Below, piece by piece: positions 7,941 through 17,448 of a stretch of 64,000 bases of DNA. A program made the translations under genes and the position numbers. How positions within the stretch are numbered: position 1 is the first letter of the stretch; the number at the start of each line of letters is the position of its first letter. Origin of the DNA: Microtetraspora glauca. GTDB lineage: Bacteria; Actinomycetota; Actinomycetes; Streptomycetales; Streptomycetaceae. Location: contig JOFO01000014.1 in NCBI GenBank assembly GCA_000721275.1, positions 1 to 64,000 of the forward strand. The letters are read 5' to 3'. The notes under the pieces were generated by a model, which saw only the letters and a list, made by a program, of their open reading frames with translations, made no database searches and was not told where the DNA came from.

Positions 7941-9341
7941 ATGACCGCTGTCGACGCCCGCCCCGAGTCCGCCGCCACGCTCCGCTTCCCGGAGGGCTTC
8001 CGCTGGGGCACCGCCACCGCCGCGTACCAGATCGAGGGCGCGGCCTCGGAGGACGGCAGGACGCCGTCCATCTGGGACACCTTCAGCCGGACGCCCGGCA
8101 AGGTCCGCAACGGCGACACCGGCGACATCGCCGCCGACCACTACCACCGGGTGCGCGAGGACGTCGCCCTGATGCGCGAGCTGGGCGTGACGGACTACCG
8201 GTTCTCGGTCGCCTGGCCGCGCGTGCAGCCCACCGGGCGCGGTCCGGCGCTCCAGAAGGGCCTGGACTTCTACCGGCGGCTCTGCGACGAGCTGCGCGAG
8301 GCGGGCATCCGGCCGGTGGCGACGCTGTACCACTGGGACCTGCCGCAGGAGCTGGAGGACGCGGGCGGCTGGCCGCGCCGGGAGACGGCCGCCCGGTTCG
8401 CCGAGTACGCGGGGATCGTCGCCGGCGGGCTGGGCGACCGGGTCGCGACCTGGACGACGCTGAACGAGCCGTGGTGCGCCGCGTTCCTGGGGTACGGCAG
8501 CGGGGTCCACGCCCCGGGCCGGACGGACGACGCCGCCGCCCTGCGCGCCGCGCACCACCTGAACCTGGCGCACGGCCTCGCGGTGGGCGCGCTGCGGGAG
8601 ACGCTGCCGGCCGGGACCGAGGTGTCGCTGACGCTCAACCTGCACGTGGTGCGGGCGCTGACGGAGTCGGCGGAGGACCGGGACGCGGCCCGGCGCATCG
8701 ACGCGGTCGCGAACCGCGTCTTCCTGGACCCGGTCTTCCGGGGCCGGCTGCCGGAGGACCTGGTGCGGGACACGGCCGGGGTGACGGACTGGGGGTTCGT
8801 GCGGGACGGGGACCTGGCGGCGATCGCCGCGCCGATCGACTCGCTGGGCCTGAACTACTACTCCCCCACGGTGGTCGCGGCGGGCTCCTCGGAGTCGCCG
8901 TCGCCGTGGGCGGGCGCCGAGCGGCACGTGCGGTTCCTGCCGGCGCCGGGGCCCCGGACGGCGATGGACTGGCCGGTGGACGCGGACGGACTGTACGAGC
9001 TGCTGGTGCGGCTGCGCGACGAGCTGCCGCACGTGCCCCTGATGATCACGGAGAACGGGGCCGCGTACGACGACTACGCGGACCCGTCCGGGCAGGTGCG
9101 CGACCCGGAGCGGGTCGCGTACCTGCGCGGGCATCTGGCGGCGGTGCGGCGGGCCGTGGAGGACGGCGCGGACGTGCGGGGCTACTTCCTGTGGTCGCTC
9201 CTGGACAACTTCGAGTGGGCGTTCGGGTACAGCAAGCGGTTCGGGATCGTGCACGTGGACTTCGCCAGTCAGCGGCGGACGCTCAAGGACAGCGCCCGCT
9301 GGTACGCGGACGTGATCGCGCGCGGCGGGCTGCCGGCCTGA
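7941..9341 (+). CDS. GH1 beta-glucosidase
   Basis: A 466-residue cytoplasmic GH1 enzyme of normal family length without a signal peptide. The acid/base glutamate is E176 in TLNEPW and the nucleophile is E371 in ITENG. The N-terminal [18 protein letters not shown] and C-terminal [13 protein letters not shown] blocks are classic. It follows the permeases by 67 bp, so it probably hydrolyses imported beta-linked oligosaccharides to glucose. The arrangement mirrors cebEFG-bglC, but the GH81 neighbour points to beta-1,3 rather than beta-1,4 glucan as substrate (inference). Confidence 0.9.
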   Translation: MTAVDARPESAATLRFPEGFRWGTATAAYQIEGAASEDGRTPSIWDTFSRTPGKVRNGDTGDIAADHYHRVREDVALMRELGVTDYRFSVAWPRVQPTGRGPALQKGLDFYRRLCDELREAGIRPVATLYHWDLPQELEDAGGWPRRETAARFAEYAGIVAGGLGDRVATWTTLNEPWCAAFLGYGSGVHAPGRTDDAAALRAAHHLNLAHGLAVGALRETLPAGTEVSLTLNLHVVRALTESAEDRDAARRIDAVANRVFLDPVFRGRLPEDLVRDTAGVTDWGFVRDGDLAAIAAPIDSLGLNYYSPTVVAAGSSESPSPWAGAERHVRFLPAPGPRTAMDWPVDADGLYELLVRLRDELPHVPLMITENGAAYDDYADPSGQVRDPERVAYLRGHLAAVRRAVEDGADVRGYFLWSLLDNFEWAFGYSKRFGIVHVDFASQRRTLKDSARWYADVIARGGLPA

Positions 9342-9360
9342 GCGTCCGGGCGGCGGCCGG

Positions 9361-11526
9361 TCAGCCGCTGGTGAGCACGACGAGTCGCTGGGTGGCCCGG
9401 GTCATCGCCACGTAGCGGTCGACAGCGCCCTCGATGCCCTCGCCGTACTCCTGCGGGTCGAGGAGGACGACGAGGTCGAACTCCAGACCCTTGGACAGGC
9501 TCGGGGTGAGCGCCCTGACCCGGGGGCGGTCGCCGAGGCTGGGGAGCCGGCCCTCGGCGGCGATGACGCAGGCGACACCGTCGGCGTGCGCGGCGAGCCA
9601 GTCGTCGAGGACGGTGTCCAGTTCGGCGGTGCCGCCGTGCCGGACGGGGATGCCGGAGGCGCGGACCGAGGTCGGCACGTTGGCGTCCGGGAGGGCGGCG
9701 CGGATGACCGGGGCGGCCTCCGCCATGACCTCTTCCGGGGTGCGGTAGTTGATGGTGAGGGAGGCGGTCTCGATGCGGTCGAGGCCGATCCGCTCCAGGC
9801 GTTCGCGCCAGGTCTCGGTGAAGCCGTGCCGGGCCTGGGCGCGGTCGCCGACGACGGTGAAGCTGCGGGACGGGCAGCGCAGCAGCAGCATCTGCCATTC
9901 GGCGTCGGTGAGTTCCTGGGCTTCGTCGACGACGACGTGGGCGAAGGGGCCGGCCAGCGGGTCGCCGGCGGCGGCGGGCAGGCCGCTGTCGTCGACGAGG
10001 CTGTCCTGGAGGTCCTTGCCGAGGAGCATGGTGACGGCGCCCTCGCCGTCGTCGTCGGAACGGACGATGCTGTCGATGACGCCGGCCATCCGCTCCTTGC
10101 GGGCGGCGAGGGTGGCCCGCTCCCGGCGCTTGCGGGCGCTGGCCCGGGGGTCGCCGAGCCGCTGCCGGGCCGCGTCGAGGAACGGCAGGTCGGACGTGGT
10201 CCACGCGTGGGCGTCGGCCCGCTGGAGGGCGCGCACCTCGTCGCGGTCCAGCCAGGGGGCGCACAGGCGCAGGTAGGCGGGGACGGTCCACAGGTCGCCG
10301 ACGAGGTCGGTGGGCTCCAGCATGGGCCAGGCGCGGTCGAGGGTGGCGACGAGTTCGCGGTCGTGCCGCAGGGCGCGTTCGAAGAGGGCGTCGGGGACGT
10401 CGTCGCGGGCCTTCTCCTTGAGGAGGGTGACGAGTTCGTCCCAGACGATCTCGCGGACCTCGTTGTGCGGGGTGCCGGGGCCGGGGGCGTCGAACGCCTC
10501 CGCCCAGTCGTCGCCGGTGACGGTCAGGTCGCCCCAGTCGGTGGTGACGTGGGTCGGTCCGGCCGGCGGCTCCTCGTAGAAGCGGACGGCCTTCTCGACG
10601 GCGCGGACGAGTGCGGCGGACGACTTGAGGCGGGCGACCTCGGGGTCCCGCTCGGGCCCGGCGGCGGCGCCCTCGGGGACGAGGTCACGGACGGTGCAGG
10701 TCCGGACGCCCTCCTCGCCGAGGCTGGGCAGCACGTCGGAGACGTACGCGAGGTAGGGCTGGTGGGGGCCGACGAACAGCACGCCGCCGCGGCGGTGGCC
10801 GAGCCGCGGGTCGGAGTAGAGGAGGTACGCGGCGCGGTGGAGGGCGACGACGGTCTTGCCGGTGCCGGGGCCGCCGTCGACGACGAGGGCGCCGCGCGAG
10901 CCGGCGCGGACGATGGCGTCCTGGTCGGCCTGGATGGTGGAGAGCACGTCGCGCATCCGCGCGGAGCGGTTGGTGCCGAGGCTGGCGATGAAGGCCGACT
11001 GGTCGTCGAGGGCGGCGTGCGCGTCGAGACCGCCCTCGGTGAAGACCTCGTCCCAGTAGTCGGTGATCGCGCCGCCGTTCCAGCGGTAGCGGCGGCGGCT
11101 GGCCAGGCCCATCGGGTGGGCGTGGGTGGCGCCGAAGAAGGGTTCGGCGGCGGGCGAGCGCCAGTCGACCAGCAGCCGGTTGCCCTCGCTGTCGGTGAGG
11201 CCGAGGCGGCCGATGTAGAGGGGTGCGGAGCCGTCGGCGGCGACGATCCGGCCGAGGCAGAGGTCGAGCCCGAAGCGGCGCAGGGCGCGCAGCCGGCCGG
11301 AGAGCCGGTGGACCTCCAGGTCGCGTTCCATCGCCTCGCGGCCCACGCCGCCGGGGGCGCGGCGCACGGCGTCGAGCCGTTCGGACAGCTCGGCGACGGC
11401 CTGGTCGAGGCTCTCCGCGACGGCGGCGAAGTGCTTCTCGTCGTCGGCGACGAGGGCGGGGGCGGCCTTGGCGGCCAGGCGGTCGGGGAGCCGGAAGGGG
11501 CCGGTGGTGCGCAGGGGCATGGGCAC
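9361..11526 (-). CDS. helR: HelR-like RNA polymerase recycling helicase/ATPase
   Basis: A 721-residue UvrD/HelD-like ATPase, one of the actinobacterial HelR/HelD-class proteins that dislodge RNA polymerase from DNA and protect it from rifamycins. Visible features are an N-terminal coiled-coil-like region (about 20-80), Walker A GGPGTGKT with its lysine near residue 222-224, DEAQE, and a C-terminal motif region ending LVVLTSG. The GTG at 11526 and the ATG at 11520 are both possible behind GGAAACGAG. The inverted repeat at 11578-11602 strongly resembles the rifamycin-associated element. The name helR rests on this combination. Confidence 0.82.
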   Translation of the reverse strand: MPMPLRTTGPFRLPDRLAAKAAPALVADDEKHFAAVAESLDQAVAELSERLDAVRRAPGGVGREAMERDLEVHRLSGRLRALRRFGLDLCLGRIVAADGSAPLYIGRLGLTDSEGNRLLVDWRSPAAEPFFGATHAHPMGLASRRRYRWNGGAITDYWDEVFTEGGLDAHAALDDQSAFIASLGTNRSARMRDVLSTIQADQDAIVRAGSRGALVVDGGPGTGKTVVALHRAAYLLYSDPRLGHRRGGVLFVGPHQPYLAYVSDVLPSLGEEGVRTCTVRDLVPEGAAAGPERDPEVARLKSSAALVRAVEKAVRFYEEPPAGPTHVTTDWGDLTVTGDDWAEAFDAPGPGTPHNEVREIVWDELVTLLKEKARDDVPDALFERALRHDRELVATLDRAWPMLEPTDLVGDLWTVPAYLRLCAPWLDRDEVRALQRADAHAWTTSDLPFLDAARQRLGDPRASARKRRERATLAARKERMAGVIDSIVRSDDDGEGAVTMLLGKDLQDSLVDDSGLPAAAGDPLAGPFAHVVVDEAQELTDAEWQMLLLRCPSRSFTVVGDRAQARHGFTETWRERLERIGLDRIETASLTINYRTPEEVMAEAAPVIRAALPDANVPTSVRASGIPVRHGGTAELDTVLDDWLAAHADGVACVIAAEGRLPSLGDRPRVRALTPSLSKGLEFDLVVLLDPQEYGEGIEGAVDRYVAMTRATQRLVVLTSG

Positions 11527-11577
11527 GGATCTCGTTTCCGCAGGTGACGGGGGTAGGTGTGCGATTGTGCGGCACCT

Positions 11578-11602
11578 GGGGGGCCTTGCCGCAAGGCCCC
11601 CC
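11578..11602 (-). promoter_or_regulatory. Rifamycin-associated-element-like palindrome upstream of helR
   Basis: On the minus strand this is two perfect 12-bp arms around a single G, with core CCTTGCGGCAAGG. That matches the remembered rifamycin-associated element found before actinobacterial rifamycin-inactivation genes and helR. A -10-like TATAGC lies immediately upstream at 11612-11607, so the palindrome would sit at or just after the transcription start. Confidence 0.75.
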
Positions 11603-11751
11603 TTGCGCTATACCTTGAACATGGCGGGAGAACTCCCCGCCTTTTTTCGTGCCCCGGCCTCGTCGCCGCCCCCGCCGCCCGGCGTTTCCGTGCCCCGCCT
11701 TTTCGTGCCCGGGCTCTTCTCGCGCCCGGGCCCGTGGTGGGCGGGGCACGG

Positions 11752-12033
11752 TCAGCGGGTGTCGCCGGTCCAGTCGAGGCGCCGCGGGTCGCCGTCCCGC
11801 GGCCCGTAGACGGCCTTTCCTCCGGCGCCGTAGCGGCCCAGCTCCGTCTCCAGGACGGCGCCGGCGCGTATCTCCTCGCCGGTCCAGTCGGTGACGTCGA
11901 GCAGCAGACCGTCGAGCGGGCCGCCGACCAGCTCCGCGTAGACCCGCCCGGGGCGCGGTCCCGGGCGCGGGTCGTCGTGGTCCTGGCCGTACACCCGGCC
12001 CCGCAGCAGCTCCTCGTCGCGGTCCCCGCCCAT
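11752..12033 (-). CDS. Hypothetical protein, 93 residues
   Basis: Not recognised. The ATG at 12033 is preferred for GGAAGGA seven bases upstream; an in-frame ATG at 12081 is weaker. The protein is acidic and soluble. Its C-terminal half (GGPLDGLLLDVTDWTGEEI, then an invariant-looking WTGDT tail) has the regular G/C third-position pattern of a real gene. It lies downstream of helR's divergent promoter region and on the same strand as helR, but no functional link can be argued. Confidence 0.55.
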   Translation of the reverse strand: MGGDRDEELLRGRVYGQDHDDPRPGPRPGRVYAELVGGPLDGLLLDVTDWTGEEIRAGAVLETELGRYGAGGKAVYGPRDGDPRRLDWTGDTR

Positions 12034-12235
12034 GCCGCCGTCCTTCCCCCGGTCCCGGGCACTGTCGCTCTGCCTGTCCATGGCCCCAGCGTGACAGCCG
12101 CCACTGACAACGGCCCGCCGGCCGGCCCCGTACGGACGTTCCCGCCCGCGGGGGCGCAACCGGACGGGCCGTCAGACCGTCCTCCCGGGCAGAGCCTCCG
12201 GAGCGGGTCCGGCGGCCCCACCGGGAAGGACGCCG

Positions 12236-12901
12236 ATGACGATCACGCTCGCCGAGGAGATCGCCCTGCTGTCGCTCGACGACGAGTCCGGGGAGGCGAA
12301 GGAGCGGGAGGCGGCCGCGTGGGCGGTCGCGGGCGGGATCCTGCTGGAGCTGGTGTTCGCCGGGCGGGTGTCGGTGACGGGCGGGCGGCTGGCGGTCGTG
12401 GACGAGAGCCCCACCGGGGAGCCGCTGCTGGACGAGCGGCTGGTGCTGTTGGCCGGCTGGCTGGGGAAGCGGAGTTCGGCGCCGAAGGTCGCCGAGTGGC
12501 TGACGAGGGACCAGGCGAAGGCGCCGGCGGCGACGGTGGCGCGGCTGTGCGCGCGGGGCCTGGTGGTGGAGGAGAGGCACCGGGTGCTCGGGCTCTTCCC
12601 GGTGCGCCGCTATCCGGAGGCGGACGGCTCGGCCGAGCGGGAGCTGCGGGAGCGGCTGCGGGCCGTGGTGCTCGACGGCGCCGCGCCCGACGAGCGGACG
12701 GCCGGGCTGGTCGCGCTGGTGCACGGGGCGAAGCTGCACCGCCTGGCGTTCCCCGGGGAGCCGCGCAAGGAGGTCGCCGCGCGGATGGAGCAGCTCGCGG
12801 AGGTGCAGTGGGCGACCGACGGCGTGCGGGAGGCGGTGCGGGACCTGCGGGCGGCGGTGGCCGCGGCGACGGTGGTCACCGTCCTCACGGCCGCCGGGTG
12901 A
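12236..12901 (+). CDS. GOLPH3/VPS74 (GPP34) family protein
   Basis: A 221-residue protein of the GPP34 family. Conserved blocks are LAEEIALLSLDDESG at the N-terminus, AGGILLELVFAGRV (about 30-45), the central RDQAKAPAATVARLCARGLVVEE, and the C-terminal VVTVLTAAG. In eukaryotes the family binds PI4P on the Golgi. Bacterial members are abundant in Streptomyces with unknown roles, presumably membrane association. GGGAAGGA precedes the ATG. It stands alone, with its stop 15 bp from the convergent HD gene. Confidence 0.85.
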   Translation: MTITLAEEIALLSLDDESGEAKEREAAAWAVAGGILLELVFAGRVSVTGGRLAVVDESPTGEPLLDERLVLLAGWLGKRSSAPKVAEWLTRDQAKAPAATVARLCARGLVVEERHRVLGLFPVRRYPEADGSAERELRERLRAVVLDGAAPDERTAGLVALVHGAKLHRLAFPGEPRKEVAARMEQLAEVQWATDGVREAVRDLRAAVAAATVVTVLTAAG

Positions 12902-12915
12902 GCCCGGCCGGGCGG

Positions 12916-13512
12916 TCAGGTGACGGCGTGGCCGTACGCGGCGGCGAGACCGTCGAGTTCGGGATCGCCGTAGTGCCGGCGCAGGGCCTGGAAGGCGGTG
13001 ACCTTCTCCGGGCCGAAGCGGCCGATGCGGACCTCGAAGCTGTCCGGGGAGACGAATCGCGGCGGGGTGCTCTTGCTGTGGAACTTGTCGGCGTACATGA
13101 CCATCCGCTCCTCGGGCGTGACGGGCACGTAGTCGGCGGGCGGGATCGGCAGGCCCTGCGCGAGGACGTCCTCCCGGGTGATGCCGACGCCGGTGTGGCA
13201 GGAGCAGAAGCGGCACAGGGCCTCGGGCAGGCCCTCCTCGGCGAGCAGCCGGTGGCCGAGGAGCCCGTGGGTGACGTACGCGGAGCCGTCGATGCGCCCG
13301 GCGGCGTCGTACAGCCGGTAGACGCCGATGTCGTGCAGCAGGCACCCGGCCCGGACGAGGTCGGCGTCGACGTCCGCGCCGGAGCGGGCGAGCAGCTGGT
13401 CGGCGACGGCGGCGACGATCTCGCAGTGGGTGAAGACGAGGGCGAACGCCTCGTCACTGGGGGCGTGCTTCCGGTGCAGGGCCCGGATCTCGTCATATGA
13501 AGGGATCTCCAC
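12916..13512 (-). CDS. HD-domain phosphohydrolase
   Basis: A protein of about 198 residues with a metal-dependent HD domain. An early His (FTHCEIV), then HDIG in CLLHDIG and a downstream histidine in FCSCHTGVG, are the expected metal ligands. The GTG at 13512 gives family length; longer in-frame starts read through the upstream region. Such stand-alone HD proteins hydrolyse phosphate esters or nucleotides, and the substrate here is not apparent. No operon partners: it converges on the GPP34 gene. Confidence 0.8.
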   Translation of the reverse strand: MEIPSYDEIRALHRKHAPSDEAFALVFTHCEIVAAVADQLLARSGADVDADLVRAGCLLHDIGVYRLYDAAGRIDGSAYVTHGLLGHRLLAEEGLPEALCRFCSCHTGVGITREDVLAQGLPIPPADYVPVTPEERMVMYADKFHSKSTPPRFVSPDSFEVRIGRFGPEKVTAFQALRRHYGDPELDGLAAAYGHAVT

Positions 13513-13727
13513 GCCGGAAGGATATCGGGGCCCTTTCCGGGCTCCGGCGCGGTACGGCGGACGGGTGACGTCCCGGCCGCGGCGGGCGGTCCCGCCCCCG
13601 CCGGGGAACACAGGGGAACCGAACCTTCCACGACTCTGCGGCCCCTGTCGAACTGCCCGTCACCCTCCGTCCACGGGCGGCGGGTTGCCTCTGTCACCAG
13701 GTGCGTTCCGACGACGGAAGGACTCCC

Positions 13728-15293
13728 ATGCAGCGCAGGTCCCTCGCCCTCCTGGCCGCCGCGGCGGTCCTGTCGGCCGCCTCCGTGCCGCTCGCCGAGG
13801 CCCGTCCCGCCGCCCGCCACCCCGTGGAGGACGCGGCGAGCGTCACCAGCACGCCGGCCCGCGGCGTGACGCTCACCACCTACACGTACGGGCGCCGGGA
13901 CGCCGGCCACGTGTGGACCGTCCAGGTGAACCTCCCCCGGGAGGCCGACGGCCCGCTCGCCGGCGCGCCGCTGGCCCTCGGGCCGCGCGGGACCGCGCTG
14001 CGGGTGGCGGAGGCACTGCGGGCGGCGGGCTTCGAGCCGCGCGTGTCGGAGGTGACCCACCCGGGCTACGCGGACCTGGCGCCGGGGGTGCTCGGCTGGA
14101 CGGTACGGACGGGGAGCTCGCCCGACGAGGCCGGGGCGGCGGCGCTGGCCGGCCGGCTCCGGGCGGCCGGCTTCACGGCCCGCACCCGCTCCACCGCGCA
14201 GGACGGCACCGACGACGACGTGCCGCAGCGCGTCCACGTCCTGCGGGTCGACCTCGGCGCGTTCGGCGGCCGGCTGGAGGCCGGCCACGGCCCGACCCTG
14301 CACGGCACCGAGCGGCTCACGTCCCTCATCGGCGCCGCCGGCGCGGTCGCCGGGATCAACGGGCAGTGGTTTTACGACAACGCCCCCGGCGGCCTCTACG
14401 TGCGGGACGGCCGGCTCCTCGGCTCCGCCACCCAGGGGCGGTCCGGCATCCGGCTGGAGCGCGGCGGCCGGTCCTTCTCCGTCGGCACCTTCACGGCCCG
14501 GGTGACGGTCACGGCGGCCGGGGAGACGACGGAGGTCGACGGCGTCAACCGGATCCCCGGCACCATCTGGAACTGCGGCGGCGTCGGCGGGGACCGGCCG
14601 ACGGAGCGCCCCCAGCACGACGTCCGGTGCACCGACGACAGCGAGCTCGTCCGGTTCACCCCCGAATGGGGTACGCCCCCGGCCGGTCCCGGCGCGGAGG
14701 CCGTCCTGGACGCCCGGGGCCGGGTGACGGCCGTCCGGGAGAGCCGCGGCGCCGCCGTCCCGCCCGGCGGCTCCACGCTCCAGGCCACCGGCGACCGCGC
14801 CACGTGGCTGCTGCGCACCGCCCGCGTGGGCACGACGCTCACCTTCGACGAGCGGGTGCGGGACGGCCGGGACCGCCCGGTGCCGCTGCACCGCGACACG
14901 ACCGTCCTCCAGGTGGGCCCCACCCTGGTCCGCGACGGCGAGGTGGCGGTGAACGCGGTCGCCGACGGCGTCGTCCGCGACGGCCCCGACCCGTCGTTCA
15001 CCTACGACTGGACAGTACGCGCCAACCCCCGGTCCATGATCGGCGTGGACGATCGGGGCCGCCTGATACTGGTCGTCGCCGACGGGCGCCGCCCCGGCGT
15101 CAGCGAGGGCCTGGGCATCGACGGCGCCGCCCGTCTGATGCGCGCCCTCGGCGCCCGCGAGGCGCTGAACCTCGACGGCGGCGGGTCGAGCGTCCTCGCG
15201 ACGGCGGCCGGCGTCGTCAACCAGCCGTCCGACGCCACCGGCGAACGCTCCCTCGGCACCGGGCTGCTCCTCGTGCCCCCGGCCGCCCGCTGA
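13728..15293 (+). CDS. Secreted phosphodiester glycosidase family protein (NAGPA-like)
   Basis: A protein of about 521 residues with a Sec signal peptide (cleavage near residue 26 after AEA) and a C-terminal phosphodiester glycosidase/NAGPA domain. Diagnostic elements are GINGQWFYDN, the late block REALNLDGGGSSVLA, and the RSMIGVDDRGRLILVVADGR strand pair. A SPOR-like segment, about residues 80-150, may bind glycan. GAAGGA precedes the ATG at 13728. The family cleaves N-acetylglucosamine phosphodiesters or exopolysaccharide linkages. The substrate is unknown here, with cell-wall polymers a reasonable guess. Confidence 0.8.
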   Translation: MQRRSLALLAAAAVLSAASVPLAEARPAARHPVEDAASVTSTPARGVTLTTYTYGRRDAGHVWTVQVNLPREADGPLAGAPLALGPRGTALRVAEALRAAGFEPRVSEVTHPGYADLAPGVLGWTVRTGSSPDEAGAAALAGRLRAAGFTARTRSTAQDGTDDDVPQRVHVLRVDLGAFGGRLEAGHGPTLHGTERLTSLIGAAGAVAGINGQWFYDNAPGGLYVRDGRLLGSATQGRSGIRLERGGRSFSVGTFTARVTVTAAGETTEVDGVNRIPGTIWNCGGVGGDRPTERPQHDVRCTDDSELVRFTPEWGTPPAGPGAEAVLDARGRVTAVRESRGAAVPPGGSTLQATGDRATWLLRTARVGTTLTFDERVRDGRDRPVPLHRDTTVLQVGPTLVRDGEVAVNAVADGVVRDGPDPSFTYDWTVRANPRSMIGVDDRGRLILVVADGRRPGVSEGLGIDGAARLMRALGAREALNLDGGGSSVLATAAGVVNQPSDATGERSLGTGLLLVPPAAR

Positions 15294-15408
15294 CGGCCGC
15301 GCCCGCCGCCGGACGGGCGACCCCGGCGGCGTGTGGCGACAGGCGGACGGCTCCGGGAGCGGCCAGACTGGGCCTGGAACCGGGAGTCGAGCGCGGGCAG
15401 GGGTGCAG

Positions 15409-17433
15409 ATGGCCGAGGACGTTCCCCCCGCGCTCGACCGCGCCGAGATCGACGGCGCCGCCCTGGACAGCGCCATCCTCGACACCGTGTTCCGGCAGAC
15501 CGAGGTCGGGGTGCACGTGCTCGACCGCGAGCTGCGCGTGGTGCGGGTCACCGGAGCGGTCCTCGCGCTGCGCGGCATCGCGGCGGACGACGTCCTCGGG
15601 CGGCCCGCCCTGGAGGCGTACCGGGCCTTCGGCATCGACGTCCACGAGGACGTGCTCCGCGAGGTCCTGGACGGCGGCCCGCCGCTGCGGGACGTCCTGA
15701 TCCCCGGCCGGCCGCCGCAGGACGCCGGGCACGAGCACGTCTACTCGGTCTCCGTGTACCCGCTGCGCGCACCGGAGCGGGACGGGGACGGGCCCGCGCC
15801 GGGGCACCCGCCGATCGGGCTGGTCGCCACCGTCATGGACGTCACCGACCGGATCCGCGCCGAGCAGCGGCTCGGCCTGCTCTACCAGGCGCGGGAGCGG
15901 ATCGGCCGCACCCTGGACGTGGAGCGGACCGCCCAGGAGCTGGTCGAGGTGGCCGTGCCCGGGTTCGCCGGGTCCGCCGTGGTGGCGCTGACCGACGCGG
16001 TGCTGCGCGGCAAGCCGCCGGAGCTGCGGCGGCCCGGGGAGACGCCGCTGCTGCGGTGCGCCGCCGTGGGCGGCTCCGGGGCGGTGCGGGCGGACGGGCC
16101 GCTGCCGGAGCCCGGGACGGTGCTGCTGCCCGGGCTGTTCGGGGAGCGGCTGCCCGAGGAGCCCGAGCTGGTGCCCGCCGGCGACGGCGTCCGGCTGGTG
16201 GCGCCGCTCGCGGTCCGCGGACAGCTCCTCGGCGCGGTGGCGTTCCGGCGCGCGCCCGACGCCGACCCGTACACCGAGGACGACCTGGCGCTGGCCGAGG
16301 GGGTGACCGCGCACACCGCGACCTGTCTGGAGAACGCGCTGCGCTTCACCCGCGAGCACATCGTGATGACCGCGCTCCAGTCCTGGCCGCTGCGCCCCGA
16401 GGGCGAGAGCCGGCACGCCGTCGAGGTCGCCCAGCGGCACCGGCCGGGCGGCACCGGGGCCGGGTCCTGGTTCGACGTCATCCCGCTGCCGGGCGCGCGG
16501 GTCGCGCTGCTGGTGGGCCAGGTGGAGCGGCCCGGGCTGAGCGCGGTGGCCACCATGGGCCGGCTGCGGACGGCCGTGTACAGCCTGACGACGCTGGACC
16601 TGGCCCCGCACGAACTGCTCGCCCGGCTGCACACCGTGACGCTGCGTCTCGCCCGGGAGCAGGCGGGGGCGGACGCCCCGGACGAGCCGGCGGCGAGCTG
16701 CACGATCGCCGTGCACGACCCGGTGACCGGGCGGCTGGAGATCGCCCGCGCGGGCTCCTCGCTGTGCGTCGCCGTCCGGCCGGACGGCTCCCTCGACACG
16801 GACCTGGTCGACGAGGGGCCGCTTCTCGGCGGCGACGGGCCGCCGTTCGCCTGCTCCTCTCATCAGCTGCCCGAGGGCACCACGCTGTGCCTGGCCTCGT
16901 CCGAGCGGGCCGGCGGCGGTCCGTCGCGGGCCCGGATCGCGGCGGCGCTGGCCCGGCCCGACCGCGGCCCGCACCCGATGGCCGACGACCTCGCGGCGCT
17001 CCTCGCGCCCGAGCGGGTCCTGCTGGTGGCCCGCACCCTGCGGCTGCCGGCCGGCGACCTCGCCGAGTGGGAGGTGCCGGGCGAGCTGTCGGCGGTGGCG
17101 CCGGTGCGGCACGCGGCGGAGGAGCGGGTCCAGGAGTGGGGGCTCGGGGTGGATCCGCTCACCGTCGAACTGATCGTCAGCGAACTGGTCACCAACGCGG
17201 TCCGGCACGGCGCCGCGCCGATCGTCCTGCGGCTGCTGCGGGGCGACGACTCGCTCACCGTGGAGGTCCGCGACAGCGCGGCCACCGCCCCGAACCTGCG
17301 GCACGCGAAGGCCGGGGACGAGAGCGGCCGGGGTCTGCACATCTGCTCGACGCTGTCGGACGCGTGGGGCGTGCGGTACGAGACCGAGGGCAAGACGGTG
17401 TGGGCGGAGATCGCGCTGGGCGCGCCCGCCTGA
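15409..17433 (+). CDS. PAS-GAF-SpoIIE phosphatase with C-terminal anti-sigma-type ATPase domain
   Basis: A 674-residue multidomain regulator. In order: a PAS domain (about 15-145), a GAF domain (about 160-330), a PP2C-type SpoIIE phosphatase (about 330-540) and a HATPase_c domain (about 550-674) with SELVTNAVRHG and DESGRGLHI boxes. Such proteins act in partner-switching pathways, dephosphorylating anti-anti-sigma factors and sometimes phosphorylating them through the ATPase domain. The phosphatase region lacks some aspartates of the classical metal site (GTGAGSWFDVIPL where GGDWYD is usual), so activity is uncertain. No sigma factor or antagonist is adjacent. The ATG at 15409 is chosen by spacing and domain start. 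Confidence 0.85.
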   Translation: MAEDVPPALDRAEIDGAALDSAILDTVFRQTEVGVHVLDRELRVVRVTGAVLALRGIAADDVLGRPALEAYRAFGIDVHEDVLREVLDGGPPLRDVLIPGRPPQDAGHEHVYSVSVYPLRAPERDGDGPAPGHPPIGLVATVMDVTDRIRAEQRLGLLYQARERIGRTLDVERTAQELVEVAVPGFAGSAVVALTDAVLRGKPPELRRPGETPLLRCAAVGGSGAVRADGPLPEPGTVLLPGLFGERLPEEPELVPAGDGVRLVAPLAVRGQLLGAVAFRRAPDADPYTEDDLALAEGVTAHTATCLENALRFTREHIVMTALQSWPLRPEGESRHAVEVAQRHRPGGTGAGSWFDVIPLPGARVALLVGQVERPGLSAVATMGRLRTAVYSLTTLDLAPHELLARLHTVTLRLAREQAGADAPDEPAASCTIAVHDPVTGRLEIARAGSSLCVAVRPDGSLDTDLVDEGPLLGGDGPPFACSSHQLPEGTTLCLASSERAGGGPSRARIAAALARPDRGPHPMADDLAALLAPERVLLVARTLRLPAGDLAEWEVPGELSAVAPVRHAAEERVQEWGLGVDPLTVELIVSELVTNAVRHGAAPIVLRLLRGDDSLTVEVRDSAATAPNLRHAKAGDESGRGLHICSTLSDAWGVRYETEGKTVWAEIALGAPA

Positions 17434-17448
17434 GGCGGTGGCGCCGGA

